DNA from: an uncultured Fretibacterium sp.
GTDB lineage: Bacteria > Synergistota > Synergistia > Synergistales > Aminobacteriaceae
Length of the DNA stretch: 7,519 nt
Direction: 5' to 3'
Assembly: GCF_938040765.1 (NCBI RefSeq)
Contig: NZ_CALIAA010000078.1
Coordinates: 1 to 7,519 of the forward strand
Under the pieces are notes generated by a model. The model was not told the DNA's origin. It saw nothing but the letters and a program-made list of their open reading frames with translations, and did not search any database. This document shows, piece after piece, positions 1-5,630 of this stretch. Both the position numbers and the translations under genes were made by a program. Within the stretch, counting starts at the first letter, position 1. Each line of letters opens with the position of its first letter.

Positions 1-242
1 TCGGGCGACTGGGCCAGCACGCGCCCCGAGGGCAGGGATGAGACCACCTGCTCGATTTTTACGGCAAACCCCAGACGCTCGGCCTCGGCCACGGCGTCGA
101 CCACGGAACGCTCCCGGAGGGGCGGAACGACGATCGTGTTCGACGGCCGGAAGAACACCGTATAGAAAGCCACGGCCCCAGAGGAAAAGATCACCAGGAC
201 GACCAACAACAGGGTCCAACGGATTGCTTTGCCCATCGGCAC
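1..242 (-). CDS. PASTA-domain single-pass membrane protein, N-terminal part (runs off left edge)
   Basis: Eighty codons are visible with no stop, and the frame continues past the window edge. The N-terminus has a short basic stretch (K5, R8), then one hydrophobic helix at about residues 10-30, which looks like a signal anchor. From about residue 38 the sequence fits a PASTA domain: a VPPL opening, a helix with an AVAEAERLGF core, then a strand ending SGRVLAQSP. PASTA domains bind peptidoglycan or muropeptides outside the membrane, so this is inferred to be a cell-wall-sensing or wall-binding protein. The frame opens with GTG directly after the rsmB stop codon, 5 bases beyond a GGAGG that lies inside the end of rsmB. 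An ATG two codons later, at 234-236, is an alternative start. The abutting genes suggest translational coupling. In Firmicutes the PASTA Ser/Thr kinase PrkC sits near rsmB, but here no kinase domain precedes the membrane helix. The number of PASTA repeats cannot be seen. Confidence 0.85.
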   Translation of the reverse strand, partial: MPMGKAIRWTLLLVVLVIFSSGAVAFYTVFFRPSNTIVVPPLRERSVVDAVAEAERLGFAVKIEQVVSSLPSGRVLAQSP

Positions 243-1616
243 TCAGACCTCCGCTCTCTTCATGATGATGGAACAGTAAAAGCCGTCCAGCCAGGGCGAC
301 GCGGGCCAGATGTACGCACCCCACGGACGGCCCCTGCGGAAGGGGCCGGAGACACCCCACGGCGAGGGGACCTCCACGCCGTCGGCCCGGCCCGACAGGA
401 CCTCCGCCACGACGTTCTCGTTTTCCTGACGAAGAAGGCTGCACGTGACATAAATTATAATACCATTTGGCGCGCACAGGTCCAAAGCCCGCGCCAACAA
501 ATCCTTCTGAACGGAGACCAGGCGGTCGAAACGGGACCAGGAGAGCTGCCACTTGGACTCCGGCTTCCGGCTCCAGGTCCCGCTCCCCGAGCAGGGAGCG
601 TCCAGCAGAACAAGGGTGGGGGCCTCACGCGGCTCGAGCTCCAGGGCGTTGCCGCAGCGCAGCTCCGCACGAGCCTCCACGCCCAGACGCCGCATCTCGC
701 GGGCGGCGCTCAGGTGCCGTCCGCGAGAAAGCTCCCAGCACTCCACACGCGCTCCGGGCAGGGACTGAAGGATCTGGCCGGCCTTGACTCCCCGTCCCGA
801 GCACATGTCCAGAATCGGGCCCTCCCTCCAGAAACGCTCAGCCAGCGAGGCCACGAGGAGCGACCCCTCCGTCTGGACCGTACACCACCCCCGTTCATAA
901 CCGGGAAGAGAGGTGGGAAGCACGGTGCCTTGAAGGCGGAGCGCTCCCGGGATGTCGGAGGGCTCGGGCTCCAGCCCCCCTTCCCGCAGCAGGTCCTTCA
1001 GCGCATCCGCCCGCCCCGGGGAGACGCGGAGGGAGGATGCCGGCGGGATGCGCATCAGGTCGAAAAGCTCGTTCAGCTCGGACCGCTTCCACGATTTGGT
1101 CCAGGCCGGCAGAGACCAGACGGGCACTCCCGCCCAGAGGGCACGGTCCTCGAGGGAGGCCGAGCGCCGCAGCGCCTCGACCCTCTCCGAGCCCCGCTCT
1201 CCGACGGCGTGCAGGACGGCGTTGACAAGGGAGACGAACCTTCCCTGCCCCTCGTTCTTGAGGTGTTCCAGCAGGCCGTTGACCAGAACGCCGCCGGCGA
1301 AATGACGCAGCTCCAGAAGCCCCGCGGCCCCCACCAGCAGGCAGTCCGCGATCTGGGGCGGCAGGCGCCCTCCCGCCGCGGGCCGCCCCGGAGAGCGGCC
1401 CCCGCCGCCCCGGCTCCGGGAATCCCCGGACCGCAGGAACCCCCCGACGATGTGCCGCCACATCTCCTCCCGCCGCAGCACGATATAGACCAACGAGGCG
1501 GCGAGGGACAGATCCCCGGGGGCCATCGCCGAGCCGGAGTCCCGCAGGGCCTCCGAGGCGAAGCGCCCCTCCCTCACACGGGCCAGTACGTGAAGCGCTC
1601 CCTCAATCCCGCGCAC
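243..1616 (-). CDS. rsmB: 16S rRNA (cytosine-967-C5)-methyltransferase RsmB/Sun
   Basis: RsmB transfers a methyl group from S-adenosylmethionine to C5 of cytosine 967 in 16S rRNA. The 457-aa protein has an N-terminal NusB-like RNA-binding domain (about 1-150) and a C-terminal Rossmann methyltransferase domain (about 165-455). Visible motifs are a degenerate SAM motif I, DMCSGRGVKAG, near 270; motif IV, LLDAPCSGSGTW, with Cys342; motif VI, YVTCSLLRQENE, with Cys392, the expected catalytic nucleophile; and a C-terminal DGFY. I chose GTG at 1614-1616 because GGGGAGG (1622-1628) sits 5 bases upstream and the product then starts just before the NusB-like helix (GALHVLARVREG). An in-frame ATG at 1677-1679 adds 21 residues but has no ribosome binding site and lies on a terminator hairpin. 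Two oddities: motif I lacks the usual Pro-Gly (CAAPGGK form), and a Gly/Arg-rich insert at about 62-87 interrupts the NusB-like domain. The gene abuts the PASTA gene downstream. Confidence 0.94.
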   Translation of the reverse strand: MRGIEGALHVLARVREGRFASEALRDSGSAMAPGDLSLAASLVYIVLRREEMWRHIVGGFLRSGDSRSRGGGGRSPGRPAAGGRLPPQIADCLLVGAAGLLELRHFAGGVLVNGLLEHLKNEGQGRFVSLVNAVLHAVGERGSERVEALRRSASLEDRALWAGVPVWSLPAWTKSWKRSELNELFDLMRIPPASSLRVSPGRADALKDLLREGGLEPEPSDIPGALRLQGTVLPTSLPGYERGWCTVQTEGSLLVASLAERFWREGPILDMCSGRGVKAGQILQSLPGARVECWELSRGRHLSAAREMRRLGVEARAELRCGNALELEPREAPTLVLLDAPCSGSGTWSRKPESKWQLSWSRFDRLVSVQKDLLARALDLCAPNGIIIYVTCSLLRQENENVVAEVLSGRADGVEVPSPWGVSGPFRRGRPWGAYIWPASPWLDGFYCSIIMKRAEV

Positions 1617-1643
1617 GATATCCTCCCCAAGGCCCCCGAAATC

Positions 1644-1677
1644 GAAAGAAAAAGGAGCACCCCCCGACGGGTGCCCC
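1644..1677 (-). terminator. Rho-independent terminator (or attenuator) between yugP and rsmB
   Basis: Read on the minus strand, GGGGCACCC (1669-1677) pairs with GGGTGCTCC (1654-1662) over nine positions, eight Watson-Crick and one G-T wobble. The loop is six bases and is followed at once by TTTTTCTTTC (1653 down to 1644). This is a textbook intrinsic terminator. It lies 46 bases after the yugP stop and 27 bases before the rsmB GTG start. That leaves no space for a full promoter between the T-run and rsmB, so rsmB must be reached by read-through or by transcripts starting upstream of the hairpin, in which case it would act as an attenuator. Confidence 0.78.
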
Positions 1678-1723
1678 ATCGCTGCATTTTGACGGCAAAA
1701 CGAAGATTCGTCCCATACGCGAA

Positions 1724-2416
1724 TCAGCGATCCCGAGAGGAACCCCTCAGGACCAGAAGGCGCACCAGCTGCAGCACGGACATCAGGGCGGCGGCGACGT
1801 AGGTCCAGGCGGCGGCGTTCAGAACGCTCCTGGCGCCGTTCAGCTCATCCTGGGCCAGGGCTCCCGTCCCGTTCAGGATCGTGATGGCGCGCGAGCTCGC
1901 GTTGTACTCCACCGGCAGCGTCACCAGGTGGAAGACGACTGCGCCCAGAAAGAGCACGATGCCCAGGTTCATCAGAAACTGACCGCGCATCAGGAGGCCG
2001 ATGAAAAAAAGGGGGATGGCCATGTTGGAGACCAAACCAACCACAGGCGCCACCCGGTTGCGGAACATCAGGGGCGCGTATCCCTCGCTGTGCTGGATGG
2101 CGTGCCCCACCTCATGGGCGGCGACTCCGATGGCGGCGATGCTGGAGCTGGAGTAGACCGAGTCCGACAGGCTGAGCGTCCGGTCCCTGGGGTCGTAGTG
2201 GTCGGTCAGGTTCCCCTGAACGTGATTGACCGGCACGGAGGACAGTCCGAAACGATCCAGCAGCATCCGCGCCACCTGGGCGCCCGTGACGCCGCCCCGC
2301 GCCTGCACCTGGCTGAAGCGTTCGAAGGTGCTCCTGACGCGCATCTGAGCCCAGAGCGACAGGAGCAGCGCCGGGATCAAAAGGAGCATCGTGGGATCGA
2401 AAAAAGGATAATACAT
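1724..2416 (-). CDS. yugP: YugP-like membrane zinc metallopeptidase (Zn_peptidase_2 family)
   Basis: This is a 230-aa integral membrane protein with a zincin signature: AAHEVGHAIQH places the HExxH ligands at His101, Glu102 and His105. A conserved PVEYNASSRA segment further on (Glu170) may supply the third ligand. Membrane helices are predicted at about 8-23 (PTMLLLIPALLLSLWAQ), two in the middle (about 122-142 and 146-166) and one near the C-terminus (about 199-217). The family (PF04298) is widespread in Firmicutes and relatives; its substrate is not established, and intramembrane or membrane-associated proteolysis is inferred. I chose ATG at 2414-2416, which gives the usual short N-terminus (MYYPFFDPT) and has GGAGGG (2427-2432) 10 bases upstream. 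TTG at 2441-2443 and ATG at 2438-2440 open the frame earlier, but both lie upstream of that GGAGGG, which falls inside the extension they would encode. A terminator follows the gene. The rsmB and PASTA genes lie downstream on the same strand. Confidence 0.93.
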   Translation of the reverse strand: MYYPFFDPTMLLLIPALLLSLWAQMRVRSTFERFSQVQARGGVTGAQVARMLLDRFGLSSVPVNHVQGNLTDHYDPRDRTLSLSDSVYSSSSIAAIGVAAHEVGHAIQHSEGYAPLMFRNRVAPVVGLVSNMAIPLFFIGLLMRGQFLMNLGIVLFLGAVVFHLVTLPVEYNASSRAITILNGTGALAQDELNGARSVLNAAAWTYVAAALMSVLQLVRLLVLRGSSRDR

Positions 2417-2461
2417 GAGGCGGATTCCCTCCCCGTACATCAAGAGTATGTAAGCCTAGCC

Positions 2462-2467
2462 AGTATA
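2462..2467 (-). promoter_or_regulatory. Possible -10 box for yugP
   Basis: On the minus strand TATACT matches the sigma-70 -10 consensus at five of six positions. It lies about 45 bases upstream of the chosen yugP start. No convincing -35 box is found 16-18 bases further upstream, so this is a tentative call. It falls in the 141-base gap between the aminotransferase stop and yugP, which contains no gene. Confidence 0.3.
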
Positions 2468-2557
2468 GCCGCGGGCCGCATAAAGCGCATCCGCAGAAAC
2501 CACACCGGCAGGGCCGCCGCCGCGGTTGGCGCGGGCTGCTCCCATATCGTTCCGGGG

Positions 2558-3694
2558 CTAGGCCGGAAAAGCCGCGATCGCCTCCACCAGACGCTCCTGT
2601 TCCTCCGCCTCGAGGCCGGGGAAAATCGGGAGCGCCAGGGACTCCTGCGACAGGCGCTCCGCCTGCGGGCAGTCTCCAGGCCGTCCCCCCAGAAAGGCGA
2701 AGCAGGGCTGGAGGTGCAGCGGCAGGGGGTAATAGACGCGCGTCGTCAGCCCCAGCCCGTCGAGGTGGGCCATCAGCCTGTCCCGGTCCGGAACGCGCAC
2801 CACATATTGATGATAGATATGATGGTTGCCGGCGAGCTCCTCGGGAAGCGTCACCCGGTCCGTCAGCCCCCGGGACTCGAAGAGCAGACGATACCGGTCG
2901 GCGCAGAGGCGCCGGTCGGCATTCCAGCGCTCCAGGTGGGGCAGCTTCACATCGAGGACCGCCGCCTGGAGGGCGTCGAGCCGGCTGTTCAGCCCGACCT
3001 CCTCGTGAAAGTAGGTGCGCTCCTCGCCATGGACCCGCAGGCGCCGCAGCCGTTCGGCCCGTCCTGCGTCGCGCGTTACGACCATTCCGCCGTCGCCGCA
3101 GCCCCCCAGGTTCTTCGTGGGAAAGAAGGAGTAGCACCCCACGTCCCCCACGGCGCCGGCCCGCGCGATACGGTTCTCCACCCGACGCCAGGCGCCGAAG
3201 GCCTGGGCGGCGTCCTCCACGATCGCCACGCCCCGCTCGGCGCAGAGCGCCGAGATGTCCTCCAGGGGCACGGTCTGGCCGAACAGATGCACGGGCAGAA
3301 AAGCCTTTGTCCTCGGGGTCAACCTGCGCTCGACCTCGGCAAGGTCGATATTCCCGGTCACGGGATCGATATCCGCGAACACGGGCCTGGCCCCAAGGCG
3401 CACGACCGCCCCCGCCGTGGCGAAGAAGCTGTATGGGGTCGTGACGACCTCGTCCCCCGGCCCGACATCCAGGGCCATCAGGGCCAGGATCAGCGCGTCC
3501 GTCCCCGAGGCGCAGCCGATCGCCGAGCCCTCGGGAAGCTCCAGGTAGCTCTCGACATGCTCCTCGAAAGCGCGGACCTCGCGCCCCAGGATGAAGGACT
3601 GAGCCTCGAACACGCGCTCCAGAGCCCCCCGCACCTCGTCCCGTATCTCCGCATAGGCCCGGGACAAGTCCAAAATAGGCAGACGATCGTTCAC
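2558..3694 (-). CDS. DegT/DnrJ/EryC1/StrS-family PLP-dependent sugar aminotransferase
   Basis: This 378-aa protein has the normal length for the family and the type I aminotransferase fold. In order it shows LDLSRAYAEI at the N-terminus, FILGREVRAFE (about 34-44), CASGTDALILAL (about 61-72; cofactor phosphate contacts), GDEVVTTPYSFFATA, PVHLFGQ (about 134), VEDAAQAFGA with the pyridine-binding Asp161, and SFFPTKNLGGCGDGG with Lys194 as the expected Schiff-base lysine. GLNSRLDALQAAVL and RVYYPLPLHLQP follow. Family members transfer an amino group from glutamate to keto-sugar nucleotides for lipopolysaccharide, capsule or glycoprotein sugars. The sequence recalls WbpE-type enzymes (3-oxo-glucuronate aminotransferase), but the substrate cannot be fixed. 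GTG at 3692-3694 is preferred because GAGGAG (3703-3708) lies 8 bases upstream; ATG at 3731-3733 would add 13 residues but lies upstream of that site. No glycosyltransferase or sugar-nucleotide gene is adjacent, which is unusual for this family. Confidence 0.92.
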   Translation of the reverse strand: MNDRLPILDLSRAYAEIRDEVRGALERVFEAQSFILGREVRAFEEHVESYLELPEGSAIGCASGTDALILALMALDVGPGDEVVTTPYSFFATAGAVVRLGARPVFADIDPVTGNIDLAEVERRLTPRTKAFLPVHLFGQTVPLEDISALCAERGVAIVEDAAQAFGAWRRVENRIARAGAVGDVGCYSFFPTKNLGGCGDGGMVVTRDAGRAERLRRLRVHGEERTYFHEEVGLNSRLDALQAAVLDVKLPHLERWNADRRLCADRYRLLFESRGLTDRVTLPEELAGNHHIYHQYVVRVPDRDRLMAHLDGLGLTTRVYYPLPLHLQPCFAFLGGRPGDCPQAERLSQESLALPIFPGLEAEEQERLVEAIAAFPA

Positions 3695-3712
3695 CCTACC
3701 ATCTCCTCGAAA

Positions 3713-3787
3713 TTCAAATCGGCTTAGGCTCAAATATCCGCCGCGGCGTTTTCGTTTTTATGATACATTATCCCTCAAACGTCGAAA
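3713..3787. promoter_or_regulatory. AT-rich divergent promoter region between aminotransferase and small membrane protein gene
   Basis: The 108-base divergent gap has a central AT-rich stretch, rare in this GC-rich window. On the plus strand TATGAT (3759-3764) resembles a -10 box for the small membrane protein gene. On the minus strand GATAAT (3767-3772) and TATCAT (3760-3765) are candidate -10 boxes for the aminotransferase. No good -35 boxes are seen for any of them. The candidates overlap, so the two promoters may interfere. The existence of promoters here is inferred mainly from the divergent arrangement. Confidence 0.4.
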
Positions 3788-3802
3788 TTCGAGGAGAACG
3801 AC

Positions 3803-4048
3803 ATGCGGCTTTTCATCACGGTTCTATCCATGATCTCCGTCATCGCGTTCGGCTACGCCCTGGCCGGATATGCGGGATACGCCCTCGGGCGCGGAAGGGA
3901 GGACTACATCGTCCTGGGGCTTGCCCTGGGCTTTCTGACGGGCTCCCTCTCCCTGTGGCTCTGGAAACGGTGGATGCCCCTGTTTCTGGAGGAGGCGGAC
4001 ACGGGGGAAGAGGAACGCAGCGATCGAGACGGAGGGACATCCGTCTGA
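3803..4048 (+). CDS. Small two-helix membrane protein of unknown function
   Basis: I do not recognise this 81-aa protein. Two hydrophobic helices are visible: about residues 3-28, with a glycine- and tyrosine-rich GYALAGYAGYALG end, and about 35-54 (YIVLGLALGFLTGSLSLWLW). A basic Arg-Glu-Asp-containing loop joins them, and the C-terminal tail is acidic and hydrophilic (EEADTGEEERSDRDGG). The small-residue spacing (GxxxG-like) would suit helix packing. The general plan resembles small AtpZ/AtpI-type proteins, but no diagnostic residues support that and no ATP synthase genes are nearby. GAGGAG (3791-3796) lies 6 bases before the ATG, and codon use is typical of the window, so the gene is likely real. 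It is divergent from the aminotransferase and followed by a structured gap before the LuxR-type gene. Confidence 0.8.
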   Translation: MRLFITVLSMISVIAFGYALAGYAGYALGRGREDYIVLGLALGFLTGSLSLWLWKRWMPLFLEEADTGEEERSDRDGGTSV

Positions 4049-4088
4049 GCCCTCGTGTTCCGGAACTCTCCGGCCCTCGCTCTCGGGC

Positions 4089-4106
4089 GGATGGGAAAAA
4101 CCATCC
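4089..4106 (+). other. Small hairpin downstream of the two-helix protein gene
   Basis: GGATGG (4089-4094) and CCATCC (4101-4106) form a perfect 6-bp stem around a GAAAAA loop, 40 bases after the stop codon of the small membrane protein. No T-run follows, so it is not a standard intrinsic terminator. It may stabilise the 3' end of the transcript. Confidence 0.35.
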
Positions 4107-4122
4107 TGATGGGGGTATTGCC

Positions 4123-4181
4123 TTTCCGGGGTTTGGAGCGGTTTAATGGACCCGGGTTCGAGTCCCCGCGGAAAACCGCTC
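4123..4181 (+). promoter_or_regulatory. Two mutually exclusive hairpins upstream of the LuxR-type gene
   Basis: Stem A pairs TTTCCGGGG (4123-4131) with CCCC-GC-GGAAA (4164-4174): nine base pairs with a two-base bulge. Stem B pairs GAGCGGTTT (4136-4144) with AAACCGCTC (4173-4181): nine perfect base pairs, with an inner GGAC (4148-4151)/GTCC (4162-4165) helix. A and B share bases 4173-4174 and interleave, so they cannot both form as nested helices. The palindrome ACCCGGGT (4150-4157) lies in the centre. No T-run follows on either strand. The element could be a regulatory leader for the downstream gene, a DNA operator, or the 3' end of the upstream transcript; the sequence does not decide. Confidence 0.45.
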
Positions 4182-4206
4182 GAGGGCGCGGTCCGGGGGA
4201 TTGAAG

Positions 4207-4212
4207 GATAAT
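4207..4212 (+). promoter_or_regulatory. Possible -10 box for the LuxR-type gene
   Basis: GATAAT matches the -10 consensus at five of six positions and lies 23 bases before the start codon. No -35 box is visible 16-18 bases upstream (the stretch 4183-4189 is GC-rich). If real, transcription would begin near 4219, just before the ribosome binding site, and the hairpins at 4123-4181 would lie upstream of the transcript, favouring an operator role for them. Confidence 0.22.
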
Positions 4213-4235
4213 GGAAGGAACTGGAGGGAACGGAA

Positions 4236-5618
4236 ATGGACGCAGCACAGCGCATCGCCCGCGCCACCCCTTTCGAGGCGGCTTCGACGTCGATCGGCCT
4301 CGGGCTCTTTCTCGTCTGGCTCTCGCAGGCCCCGTCCCGGGCGCTTCTCCCCGTCGCCCCCATCCTGCTCACGTCGTTTCTCTTCGCCTTCGCGCTGAGC
4401 TGCACGCTGATCGCCCGGACCAACCTCCCGGGGCCAGGCAGTTTTGCGCGGACAATCTGGCTCATGCCCTGCCTGCTGCTGCCCCTGCCCCTTTTGGGAG
4501 GCCTTTGGGGCCCGCTGAAGATCCCCGCTCTGCTGCTGCCCGCCTTTGGGGCCGCCCTGCTCTTCTGCCGATGGATGACGCTCTGCGCGCGCTTCTCCCC
4601 CAGGACCTTTCCTCTGCTCTACGGGCTGTCCGCCCTGGCCTCCGCAACGGGGAGGCTCGTCATCCCTCAGTTCCCCCCGCTGCTCCACGCACTTCCCTTC
4701 CTCTCCACGGGGCTCCTTCTCCTGGCCGTCCGGGAACGGCGCTGGATGCCCGAGGGCGAACACTACGCCAGCCCCGTCTTCTCCACCCGAGAGGGGGTCG
4801 GCCTCATCGCCTTCGCACTCGTGATGAACGTCATGCAGGTCATCGCCGACTCCGGATTTTCCGCGGCGCGCCCCCTGTCCTCCGACGTTCCGGAAATTTT
4901 ATCCGCACTGCTCTCCCTGGCCGTGCTCGTATCTCTGCTCCGTCTGAGCAGGCCGATCTCCTGCCGAGGCATCCTGACCGGGGGCATCGGGCTCTGCGCG
5001 GCGGGGATCCTCCTGGTCGGGGTATCCGCCCCGATCGCGCTGCTCTCCATGAGCATGGGCTGCTTCTTCCTCGAGCTCTCCTTCTGGCTGCTGATGCTGC
5101 AGTTTGCCGCGCCGTCGCCGAACCCGGCGCGCATGATCTGCATCGGGGCCTCCCTGCTCACCTTCGCCCTGATCGCCTCGCGTACGCTTCTGAACTTCCT
5201 CTCCCCCCTCGGCGCGGAAGCCCTCTCGGTCCAGTCCGGTTTTGCCCTGTTCACCGGCCTGATCTCCGCTGTCTTCGTCCTTCTGCCCCGCGCCGCAGCG
5301 GACATCCCCGCCCCCGCCTCCGCGGCCCCGATCGCCCCGGCCGCGATCCCCAGGCAGGCGCCAACGGCGAATTCGGACGACGGCCGGGAGCTTCGCCTCA
5401 AGGAACGTTTCGAGGCCCTGGGACTGACCCGCCAGGAAATCCGCATCACCATGATCCTCCTCGAGGGGACCGGCGACGAGGAGCTCTGCGGGCAGCTCTT
5501 CATCTCCAGGAACACGCTGAAGTTCCACATCCGCAACATCAATCGGAAACTGGGGACGTCCGGCCGACGCGAACTGCCGTCCTTCGCGGAACGCCTGCTC
5601 TCCCCCGAAGGAGAATGA
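4236..5618 (+). CDS. Polytopic membrane protein with C-terminal LuxR-type HTH (membrane-bound transcriptional regulator)
   Basis: The 460-aa protein has two parts. Residues about 15-350 form roughly twelve hydrophobic helices, for example ILLTSFLFAFALSCTLIA, IPALLLPAFGAALLFC and ILTGGIGLCAAGILLVGVS, giving a transporter-like (MFS-like) membrane domain. An Ala/Pro-rich linker at about 350-380 (DIPAPASAAPIAPAAIP) leads to a LuxR/GerE-type helix-turn-helix at about 394-455: LTRQEIRITMILLEG, then DEELCGQLFISRNTLKFHIRNINRKLG with the recognition helix at about 423-440. By analogy with membrane-bound LuxR-family regulators common in some gut and oral anaerobes, it is inferred to sense a ligand or membrane state and bind DNA directly from the cytoplasmic face. 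The target is unknown. GGAGG (4223-4227) lies 8 bases before the ATG. The gene converges on the dihydrouridine synthase gene with a 12-base gap and no terminator. No partner histidine kinase or receiver domain is present. Confidence 0.9.
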   Translation: MDAAQRIARATPFEAASTSIGLGLFLVWLSQAPSRALLPVAPILLTSFLFAFALSCTLIARTNLPGPGSFARTIWLMPCLLLPLPLLGGLWGPLKIPALLLPAFGAALLFCRWMTLCARFSPRTFPLLYGLSALASATGRLVIPQFPPLLHALPFLSTGLLLLAVRERRWMPEGEHYASPVFSTREGVGLIAFALVMNVMQVIADSGFSAARPLSSDVPEILSALLSLAVLVSLLRLSRPISCRGILTGGIGLCAAGILLVGVSAPIALLSMSMGCFFLELSFWLLMLQFAAPSPNPARMICIGASLLTFALIASRTLLNFLSPLGAEALSVQSGFALFTGLISAVFVLLPRAAADIPAPASAAPIAPAAIPRQAPTANSDDGRELRLKERFEALGLTRQEIRITMILLEGTGDEELCGQLFISRNTLKFHIRNINRKLGTSGRRELPSFAERLLSPEGE

Positions 5619-5630
5619 CGACGCCCGCGC

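Noticed and set aside
714..1802. A 362-codon plus-strand open frame opposite rsmB
   Set aside because: It has low-complexity Pro/Arg/Gly composition and runs antisense to conserved methyltransferase motifs; a GC-driven shadow.
2550..2568. Inverted repeat TTCCGG/CCGGAA spanning the aminotransferase stop codon, considered as a terminator
   Set aside because: The stem is only six pairs, its arm lies inside the coding end and there is no T-run.
1928..3727. A 599-codon open frame on the plus strand opposite yugP and the aminotransferase
   Set aside because: It is antisense to two genes with clear family motifs, shows no domain of its own, and is the kind of long open frame expected opposite genes in GC-rich DNA.
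4121..4178. A complete tRNA gene suggested by the GGGTTCGAGTCCC motif
   Set aside because: The distance from a possible 5' acceptor strand (TTTCCG at 4123) to the T stem is far too short for D and anticodon arms, and no CCA end is present.
4136..4181. Hairpin B as an intrinsic terminator for the small membrane protein gene
   Set aside because: No T-run follows the 3' arm on either strand.
4130..4200. A T-box leader before the LuxR-type gene
   Set aside because: The conserved T-box motif (GGTGGnACCGCG) is absent and the downstream gene is not an aminoacyl-tRNA or amino-acid gene.
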